Assembly: GCA_013329575.1 (NCBI GenBank)
Contig: DUJX01000044.1
Coordinates: 1-10,608, forward strand
Length of the DNA: 10,608 nt
Origin: Halobacteria archaeon
Lineage (GTDB): Archaea; Halobacteriota; Methanoliparia; Methanoliparales; Methanoliparaceae
Direction of reading: 5' to 3'
Within the stretch, counting starts at the first letter, position 1, and every line of letters starts with the position of its first letter. The notes beneath the pieces are model-generated. The model was not told the DNA's origin and searched no databases. It worked only from the letters and a program-made list of their open reading frames with translations. Positions 5,555 to 10,608 of this stretch are shown piece after piece. The translations under genes were made by a program, and so were the position numbers.

Positions 5555-6607
5555 ATGAAAGAGATAATATCGCCGATAAAGAATATCGCGAAGATAAAAT
5601 ATAAAGAAAGATCTTTTGAATGGTGGGGTCCTTCCCCTGATGAAGCGAGGGCCATACAGATATCAAAATCTCGGGAACTTAAAGATAAAAGAACTAATTT
5701 GAGAGATGCTGTAAAAAAACTCATTAAAGATGGAATAAATCTTGGAATAGGAGGATTTGGAGATACAAGAATTCCTGTGGCGATTTTGCATGAAATAATA
5801 CGACAAGGAGCAAATGATTTGACATTATCGTTCCATTCACAATCTATGGCGCCTGAATTACTTGCAGGGGCAATGATTATAGATGAGAGAATAACGATAA
5901 AGCGTATAGAACTAGCCTATGAAGGCTACGAACTATTAGGTCTATCTCCGCTCTTTAGATATCTCGTCACAAATGAGATGGTCGAGCTAGACGACTATAC
6001 TAATTATGGCATGTCGGCAAGGTTCAAAGCTGGTGCTATGGGTATTCCTTTCATACCGACGAGAGATCACGGTGGTTCAGATCTGGAACTAGTGAATAGG
6101 GGAAGATTAGTAAATTGCCCTTTTACCGGCAAGAATATATTTTTGGTTCCGGCATGTCATCCTGACGTAGGAATAATACATGTTCAAGGATCGGATATGT
6201 TTGGAGATTGCAGAATATTCGGTCATCTTTGTACATGCCCAGAGATAGCATTGGCATCTACAAGTACGATAATAACTACTGAAAAGATTATTCCTGAAGA
6301 ATCGATAAGGAAGTATCCCAATCTTACAGAGATTCCCTTTTTCGCTACGGATGCTCTTATTCATCAGCCTTATGGAGGATATCCTGGATCCACTTATGGA
6401 TTCTATTGGTTTGACATGAAGCATAAAATTATGTTTAAAGATATATGCGAGGAATTTAGAAGAACCGGCAACAAGAAAAAACTCAAAGAGTATTATGATG
6501 AGTACATATTTAGTTGTGATACATTTGACGATTTCTTAAACAAGATACCTTACAAGAATTTTAAAGAGATAAAAGAGTTAGATGATGGTCAAGCAATAAT
6601 TCTATAA
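5555..6607 (+). CDS. CoA-transferase subunit A (glutaconate CoA-transferase alpha-like)
   Basis: 350 residues, cytoplasmic. It is the alpha subunit of a family I CoA-transferase, moving CoA between an acyl-CoA and a free acid. Matches to Acidaminococcus GctA as I know it are DGINLGIGGFGDTRIPVAIL (59-78), HEIIRQGANDLTL, the substrate-pocket stretch FKAGAMGIPFIP, VPACHPDVGIIHVQ, EIPFFATDALIHQPYGGYPG and YGFYWFD, and C-terminal DFLNKI. The first ~48 residues, including FEWWGPSPDEARAIQ, precede the usual family start (NLRDAV) and are an extension. The ATG at 5555 is kept because no in-frame alternative lies before NLRDAV. Its partner beta subunit begins 14 nt after its stop. The substrate is not readable from sequence; glutaconate, 3-oxoacids or other short acids are all possible, and related IpdAB proteins are hydrolases rather than transferases. 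Confidence 0.88.
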   Translation: MKEIISPIKNIAKIKYKERSFEWWGPSPDEARAIQISKSRELKDKRTNLRDAVKKLIKDGINLGIGGFGDTRIPVAILHEIIRQGANDLTLSFHSQSMAPELLAGAMIIDERITIKRIELAYEGYELLGLSPLFRYLVTNEMVELDDYTNYGMSARFKAGAMGIPFIPTRDHGGSDLELVNRGRLVNCPFTGKNIFLVPACHPDVGIIHVQGSDMFGDCRIFGHLCTCPEIALASTSTIITTEKIIPEESIRKYPNLTEIPFFATDALIHQPYGGYPGSTYGFYWFDMKHKIMFKDICEEFRRTGNKKKLKEYYDEYIFSCDTFDDFLNKIPYKNFKEIKELDDGQAIIL

Positions 6608-6609
6608 CC

Positions 6610-6615
6610 AAGGTG
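6610..6615 (+). promoter_or_regulatory. Ribosome binding site that decides the start of the beta subunit
   Basis: AAGGTG, continuing to AAGGTGA, lies 6 nt before the ATG at 6622. A longer frame opens with GTG at 6613, but that codon lies inside this ribosome site, so the ATG is the better start. Confidence 0.7.
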
Positions 6616-6621
6616 AAAAGA

Positions 6622-7404
6622 ATGGCTGAATATAATCCGTTTGAGATGATAGCATACACAGGATCCAGATTTTTAGAGGAAGGAAAGATGGTAGTGGTTG
6701 GAACCGGATTGCCGATGATTGCGGCAATGCATGCCCAACTTACTCATGCTCCGCATCTTTCAATGATTTTTGAGGTTGGAACGGTGGCACCTATTCTTGA
6801 TCATGGAATGCCTGTATCGGTTGGAGATACAAAGATTGCCAGTAGATCTTGTTATGTTAAAGGCCTTTGTTCTGTCTTTGAATTAGTTCAGAGAGGGTTT
6901 GTAGACTATGGGTTTATTGGTGGCGCACAGATCGATAAATATGGAAACCTTAATACCACGCTATTGGGTGATGATTATTCTAAACCAAAAGAAAGATTTC
7001 CGGGAAGCGGTGGGGCAGGGGCGCTGGCCGCAAATTGTGAGAAGACGATTATTATAATGGCGTTAGAAAAAAGAAGATTTGTGGAACAAGTAGATTTCTT
7101 AACGAGTATAGGCTATGGTGATGGTTCTCCTGATTATAGGGAAAAAGCTGGCGTAATGGGCTCTGGCCCGTATAGAGTCATAACCGACCAAGCCGTTTTT
7201 GGATTTGATGAGAGAACAAAGAGAATGATGCTTTTAGAAGTGGCACCCGGATTAAAACCTGAAGATATTCAAGATAAAATAGATTTCGAATTGATAATAC
7301 CAGAAAAGATTAAAAATATGGAAGAGCCGACGGCTGAAGATCTGAGGTTATTAAGAGAAGTTATCGATCCGCATGGGTATTTCCTTGGGAGAGAAATCCG
7401 GTGA
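6622..7404 (+). CDS. CoA-transferase subunit B (glutaconate CoA-transferase beta-like)
   Basis: 260 residues. It carries the catalytic glutamate of the CoA-transferase, which forms the enzyme-CoA thioester. The motif MIFEVG places this Glu at residue 51, aligning with Glu54 of Acidaminococcus GctB. Other family stretches are MVVVGTGLPMIAAM, YGFIGGAQIDKYGNLNTTLLGD, RFPGSGGAGALAAN, EKRRFVEQVDFLTS, GPYRVITDQAVFGFDERTKR and a final LLREVIDPHGYF. Length is normal for GctB (about 266). All hallmarks are intact, so an active enzyme is expected. It forms an alpha/beta enzyme with the gene just upstream; the two are co-transcribed and there is no further partner gene. The next gene is convergent, so the operon ends here. 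No acyl-CoA dehydrogenase, dehydratase or decarboxylase neighbours show which acid it handles. Confidence 0.9.
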   Translation: MAEYNPFEMIAYTGSRFLEEGKMVVVGTGLPMIAAMHAQLTHAPHLSMIFEVGTVAPILDHGMPVSVGDTKIASRSCYVKGLCSVFELVQRGFVDYGFIGGAQIDKYGNLNTTLLGDDYSKPKERFPGSGGAGALAANCEKTIIIMALEKRRFVEQVDFLTSIGYGDGSPDYREKAGVMGSGPYRVITDQAVFGFDERTKRMMLLEVAPGLKPEDIQDKIDFELIIPEKIKNMEEPTAEDLRLLREVIDPHGYFLGREIR

Positions 7405-7456
7405 TTTACTATACTTGCTTTAAAACGTATCTGTGGGTCGTATAACTTATATCTTT

Positions 7457-8665
7457 TTAAATCTCTATTATCTCTTTAGATTTTCCTGTCAGGCTTATTC
7501 CGCCACTCTTTGCGACTACATACGTATTTTCAGATCCTACCATTCCGATATCCTTTATGGATAGTTTTGGTTCTACTGCTATAGTCATATTGCCCTTTAA
7601 TGGATCATTAAAACCTTTAGCCAATACCGGATACTCGTCTACCACCAATCCTATTCCATGACCGAGGAAACTCACTTTATTAGATCCATATCCCATAAAA
7701 CCATTAACAAACTTTTTATCGTCTTTATCGATTTGTTTATATATTTCATCATAAATTCGAGCAGGTTGTTCTCCATCCCAAAGCATGCTCACAATTTTTT
7801 GCTCTATCTCCAAGCATGTACCATGTAGATCTTTTATCTTATCCGTTGTTCTTCCGAGAGAATAAACTACTGTTTTATCGGTATAATAACCTTTATAGTT
7901 GCATACCATGTCTAAAAATATTAAATCTCCGTCTTTTAATCTTCTATTTCTACTACCTAACAAAGGGGATGCGTTCGACAATCCTTTAAGTCCTGCAGGT
8001 CCATTATGCCGATTTGGATAATTTGCATTATTCCCAAAATTCACATCGCCTAAAAACATCTCTGAATTGAAACTTTCCATCCGGCATATGCCTTCATGCC
8101 CCATCAAAAGCATCTCTCTTAGTATCTCGGAACCTAACTCCAGTTCGCTTACTCTAGGTTTCAAAAATAGTGGCGGTATTTCAATTAATGCATTTTCTAA
8201 GATTCTTCCCGACTCTTTCATAAATTCCAATTCTCTATCGGATTTGATCGCTCTCGTATTTAAAATAGCCCTATCCATACTTCGTATTTCTTTAAAATCA
8301 AAATACTTGTTGAATCTTTCCCATATCTCAATAGGCGTGGCTGATTTTTTGATATGTGCTATACCCGATCTTATGTTAACATATTTTTTAATATCTCCAA
8401 AACTTTTAATAGGATAGACTTCTTCTAATGGTGTCTCTATTCTTGCCCGATCATAGCTTCTTTTTACAAACAGGCGGGATTGGTCATCTCTAGAAACGAT
8501 ATATACTCCGTTTTGTAAAGTTCCGGTAAAATAAAACATATCTATACTGTTAAAGAACAGAGCAACAGACCAATCTGGATCTAATCTGTCAAGATCCTCT
8601 CTAAACCGTCTATCTCGTTCTATAAGTTCGTCTAGTTTTATATCGTCTTTACTCATATTACTCAT
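7457..8665 (-). CDS. M24-family metallopeptidase (Xaa-Pro dipeptidase / creatinase-like)
   Basis: 402 residues, no signal peptide, cytoplasmic. The N-terminal creatinase-like domain spans about 15-130 and the pita-bread catalytic domain about 145-400. All five dimetal ligands of M24 are visible: D252 and D263 (FLDMVCNYKGYYTDKT), H336 (FLGHGIG), E365 (AVEPK) and E379 (GSENT). It should cleave X-Pro dipeptides or a related amide, but creatinase-like and ectoine-hydrolase-like members share this fold. The stretch PNRHNGPAGLKG (217-228) stands where many Xaa-Pro peptidases have a short His-containing loop, so specificity may differ. The start is the ATG at 8665; Met4 at 8656 is possible and neither has a ribosome site. 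It is convergent with the CoA-transferase operon (52-nt gap) and divergent from the PHP gene. Confidence 0.9.
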   Translation of the reverse strand: MSNMSKDDIKLDELIERDRRFREDLDRLDPDWSVALFFNSIDMFYFTGTLQNGVYIVSRDDQSRLFVKRSYDRARIETPLEEVYPIKSFGDIKKYVNIRSGIAHIKKSATPIEIWERFNKYFDFKEIRSMDRAILNTRAIKSDRELEFMKESGRILENALIEIPPLFLKPRVSELELGSEILREMLLMGHEGICRMESFNSEMFLGDVNFGNNANYPNRHNGPAGLKGLSNASPLLGSRNRRLKDGDLIFLDMVCNYKGYYTDKTVVYSLGRTTDKIKDLHGTCLEIEQKIVSMLWDGEQPARIYDEIYKQIDKDDKKFVNGFMGYGSNKVSFLGHGIGLVVDEYPVLAKGFNDPLKGNMTIAVEPKLSIKDIGMVGSENTYVVAKSGGISLTGKSKEIIEI

Positions 8666-8677
8666 CGTTACGGTTAT

Positions 8678-8711
8678 TAAGATTATTTAGAATATTCTTT
8701 TATGTATATTT
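8678..8711 (-). promoter_or_regulatory. Probable promoter of the M24 peptidase gene
   Basis: On the minus strand the sequence AAATATACATAAAAG (about 8711-8697) resembles a TATA box roughly 38 nt before the ATG at 8665, implying a leader of about 12 nt. The perfect 10-bp palindrome AGAATATTCT (8689-8698) lies between it and the expected start, where a repressor could act. The palindrome is short and may be chance. Confidence 0.35.
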
Positions 8712-8747
8712 ATGTGTGAATTAAAAGATGCCTTTTATTTACATCAA

Positions 8748-8799
8748 TATTATATATAAATAATAAAATTAATATACATCTTATCTAATTTTTATATAT
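8748..8799 (+). promoter_or_regulatory. Two TATA-like elements upstream of the PHP gene
   Basis: ATTATATATAAATAA (about 8749-8763) would give a start near 8780 and a leader of about 20 nt for the ATG at 8800. A second one, TTTTTATATATA (8789-8800), touches that ATG and would start transcripts near the in-frame ATG at 8818 (Met7). The first fits the full signal peptide better. Confidence 0.4.
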
Positions 8800-10110
8800 A
8801 TGTCTAAAAAAATAAATATGACGATCTGTACGATAATTTTTGCTATATTAAGCTTAGTTCCATTTATAGCTATTGCCATCGATGGTAGTGATTCAAACCG
8901 AATATGGCTCATCGGAGATCATCATATGCATACTACAGCATCAGACGGGTATTATAGCATGAATTACGTTGTAGAAAATGCCAAAAATTTTGGTTTAGAT
9001 TTTATCACGATAACCGACCACGGCGGAATAATGACTATATCTAATATCAAAAAAAATTACGGGATACTTCAGCGGTTAAGATGCGAGAATCCAGAGATGC
9101 TTTTATTTTACGGATTTGAATGGAATGTGCCTGCGGGAGAACATGCAACATTCATGGTTTTGCCTAATATAATGGAATTAAATCAGATTGAGGATTTTAT
9201 GACCAAGTATGATCGTGATTATAACTTATTTGCAAGAGACGAGAAAAAAGCGATAGATGCGTTGGTTTATGCAGAAAATATGAATCCGAAACCTTTGATA
9301 ATAATAAACCATCCGAGCAGAGAGGGTAAATACTCGTTAAATGAATTAAAGAGATACGATGATGCAGGAAGCGTTGTGGCAGGGTTTGAAGGAGCACCAG
9401 GGCATCAGGCAGCAGAATATCGCGGAAAGTATTCGGTAAAAGATCCTGGAAGTTCAAAAACGTACGGCGGTTTTGATATAATGGTAGCCGAGGTTGGCGG
9501 ATACTGGGATCGGCTACTAACAGAGGATCGGCAATGGTTCATAACTGCAAACTCTGATTTTCATAAACATCCCTCTGACGGGGGCAGTGATTTTTTCCCA
9601 GGGGAATACACAAAGACATACGTCTATTCAAAAGACAAGGATTATAAAGATGTTATGGACGCATTAAGAGAAGGAAGATCGTTCGTGGTACACGGAGATC
9701 TCATAAACTATATGGATTTTCGTATTGAGTCATTAAAAGGAGATGCTTTTGTTGGTGAGACGTTTAAATGTAATAAAGGGGATAACTTAAAGGTAAGACT
9801 CGTTATAAGAGATCCAAATACAAAAAATAATAACGGCGAGAATCCAGAATTAAGACACGTGCAGATTATCTCTGATATCAATGGAGAACCGAGTATAATT
9901 AAAATATTTAAAAGCAAAGATTGGAATAAGACTAAAGAGGGATATATTTCTATAGAATACCAAATCAACAATGTAAAAGATGATTTTTATCTACGGGTTA
10001 GAGGCAGCAATACAGACGAGGTGGAACCGTCCGTGGATTTTGTAGGAGAAGATCCTTGGCATGATCTATGGTTTTATTCAAATCCTATCTTTGTAGACGT
10101 TGCATCATAA
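8800..10110 (+). CDS. Exported PHP-domain metallohydrolase
   Basis: 436 residues. The N-terminus has a signal peptide: KK at 3-4, hydrophobic core about 8-23, and A24-I-A26 as a likely cleavage site, so the enzyme acts outside the membrane or tethered to it. The PHP metal ligands are all present: H42-x-H44 (DHHMHTTASDG), D73-H74 (ITDHGG), E107, H115, H171 (INHPSR) and D253-F-H255 (NSDFH). PHP enzymes hydrolyse phosphoesters with two or three metals; the substrate here is unknown. Residues about 300-436 form a beta-rich C-terminal region without a motif I recognise, perhaps for substrate or surface binding. The start at 8800 is favoured over Met7 because only it supplies the positive n-region. 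It is divergent from the M24 gene and followed after 95 nt by a small hydrophobic protein. Confidence 0.85.
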   Translation: MSKKINMTICTIIFAILSLVPFIAIAIDGSDSNRIWLIGDHHMHTTASDGYYSMNYVVENAKNFGLDFITITDHGGIMTISNIKKNYGILQRLRCENPEMLLFYGFEWNVPAGEHATFMVLPNIMELNQIEDFMTKYDRDYNLFARDEKKAIDALVYAENMNPKPLIIINHPSREGKYSLNELKRYDDAGSVVAGFEGAPGHQAAEYRGKYSVKDPGSSKTYGGFDIMVAEVGGYWDRLLTEDRQWFITANSDFHKHPSDGGSDFFPGEYTKTYVYSKDKDYKDVMDALREGRSFVVHGDLINYMDFRIESLKGDAFVGETFKCNKGDNLKVRLVIRDPNTKNNNGENPELRHVQIISDINGEPSIIKIFKSKDWNKTKEGYISIEYQINNVKDDFYLRVRGSNTDEVEPSVDFVGEDPWHDLWFYSNPIFVDVAS

Positions 10111-10192
10111 AATTTTATTTTACTAAGGTATTATTAAACGAATTAAGGAATAACCGGCATAGATTATAAAATAAAAAAGCAAAATTTGAAAC

Positions 10193-10197
10193 AGGTG
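10193..10197 (+). promoter_or_regulatory. Ribosome binding site of the 72-residue protein
   Basis: AGGTG lies 8 nt before the ATG at 10206. A TATA-like TTATAAAAT is found at about 10164-10172. Together they support translation of the small open frame on this strand rather than the overlapping opposite-strand frame. Confidence 0.5.
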
Positions 10198-10205
10198 CAG
10201 AATAT

Positions 10206-10424
10206 ATGAATGTAGCGAGTGCGGTCTTGGCAAGTTGTATTGATGCGTTCTGTAGCACGTCAATCGGTAGATCTTTATGCAATCTCTTTGCTTTAGCGTT
10301 AAGTATGGTCATAAATGCATTTGGTGGAGATTTGGGTAATCTTCTTGCTAAAGTGGTAAATGTAGGAACTTTGGGTGATTTTCTTAGTGTTATGGTAAAT
10401 ATGATCGCATACTTTATCGTATAA
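10206..10424 (+). CDS. Unrecognised 72-residue hydrophobic protein with degenerate internal repeat
   Basis: I do not recognise this protein. It is mostly hydrophobic and small residues, with five charged residues (D13, R22, D42, K49, D57) and three cysteines (11, 16, 25). Residues 41-53 (GDLGNLLAKVVNV) and 54-66 (GTLGDFLSVMVNM) are a tandem repeat with 6 of 13 identities; a looser copy may be 21-37 (GRSLCNLFALALSMVIN). This suggests two or three similar short helices, amphipathic or membrane-lying. There is no basic n-region typical of a signal peptide. Reality is supported by a ribosome site, a GC level above the flanking DNA, and the periodic protein pattern. It lies 95 nt after the PHP gene and 96 nt before another membrane/secreted protein start. 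It could be a membrane peptide or a secreted small protein. Confidence 0.6.
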   Translation: MNVASAVLASCIDAFCSTSIGRSLCNLFALALSMVINAFGGDLGNLLAKVVNVGTLGDFLSVMVNMIAYFIV

Positions 10425-10472
10425 ATATGCCTAAAGAATGTATAAATGTTTTAAAGTCTATAATTGGGCTGA

Positions 10473-10498
10473 TTGATTAGGTTGATTAGATTAATCAA
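10473..10498. promoter_or_regulatory. Candidate operator: two direct and one inverted copy of TTGATTA
   Basis: TTGATTAG occurs at 10473-10480 and again at 10482-10489, 9 bp apart. TAATCAA at 10492-10498 is the inverted copy of the second, so TTGATTA-GAT-TAATCAA is a perfect 7-bp inverted repeat with a 3-nt spacer. A TATA-like TATAAATG at 10441 would place the transcript start near 10467, so the element would lie just downstream of it, a classic position for a blocking repressor of the gene at 10521. Confidence 0.45.
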
Positions 10499-10520
10499 AG
10501 AATAAAAGAGGATTTGTTTC

Positions 10521-10608
10521 ATGAACAAAGATAGATTGATAAGGTTTGTTTGTATATCTATTTTGGTTATATTTATTCTGTCATTATTCAGTGTATTCGG
10601 CATATCGT
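10521..10608 (+). CDS. N-terminus of a membrane or secreted protein, truncated by window edge
   Basis: Only 29 codons are visible. They encode a charged start (MNKDRLIR) followed by a hydrophobic segment, about residues 9-27 (FVCISILVIFILSLFSVFG), as in a signal peptide or signal anchor. AGAGGATT at 10507-10514 is a good ribosome site about 7 nt before the ATG, supporting this start. The function cannot be told from this fragment. Confidence 0.65.
   Translation, partial: MNKDRLIRFVCISILVIFILSLFSVFGIS

Noticed and set aside
6613..6621. GTG start for the CoA-transferase beta subunit
   Set aside because: It would make the Glu fall at residue 54 exactly as in Acidaminococcus GctB, but the GTG lies within the ribosome site AAGGTGA that serves the ATG at 6622.
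10115..10312. 65-codon minus-strand frame
   Set aside because: Overlaps the 72-residue plus frame, which has a ribosome site and an internal repeat; no ribosome site was seen for the minus frame.
1..10608. CRISPR array, insertion sequence, tRNA, or defence island
   Set aside because: No regularly spaced long repeats, transposase, terminal repeats, tRNA cloverleaf or nuclease cluster were found on reading; the PHP protein has a signal peptide, making a defence nuclease role unlikely.

Overview
The window reads as archaeal DNA, probably from a euryarchaeon related to methanogens or to anaerobic methane/alkane oxidisers. The evidence is a NikR regulator, a heterodisulfide-reductase-like Fe-S protein with two complete CCG motifs, a short zinc-ribbon/one-TM protein of a largely archaeal type, a short archaeal-style PurE, and TATA-box promoters placed very close to start codons (clearest at 4895-4903 for the gene at 4932). 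The DNA is AT-rich, with even more AT-rich intergenic stretches. The exact lineage cannot be fixed from this sequence alone. No tRNA, rRNA, CRISPR array or insertion sequence was seen.

Layout. (1) Positions 1-3017, minus strand, a probable operon read right to left: nikR, an HdrD-like Fe-S oxidoreductase, and nnr (NAD(P)H-hydrate repair), which runs off the left edge. (2) A 213-237 nt divergent region containing a 20-bp imperfect palindrome. (3) Positions 3231-4801, plus strand: a TIGR04076-type small Cys protein, purE and an MscS-type channel, tightly spaced. (4) Position 4932: a small zinc-ribbon membrane protein with its own promoter. (5) Positions 5118-5554: a gene-poor AT-rich region with several repeats and palindromes just upstream of the next operon. 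(6) Positions 5555-7404: the two subunits of a glutaconate-type CoA-transferase. (7) Positions 7457-8665, minus strand: an M24 (Xaa-Pro dipeptidase-like) metallopeptidase, convergent with the CoA-transferase. (8) Positions 8800-10110, divergent from the peptidase: an exported PHP-domain metallohydrolase. (9) Positions 10206-10424: an unrecognised 72-residue hydrophobic protein with a degenerate internal repeat. (10) From 10521: the start of a membrane or secreted protein, cut by the right edge and preceded by a candidate operator.

Functionally, most of this is core or accessory metabolism: purine synthesis, NAD(P)H repair, osmotic protection, CoA-ester activation or exchange, and peptide turnover. 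The least explained items are the NikR-linked HdrD-like protein, the repeat-containing 72-residue protein, and the structured regulatory regions at 3098-3117, 5435-5505 and 10473-10498. I do not see an unmistakable new multi-gene system. Those items are the ones worth following.
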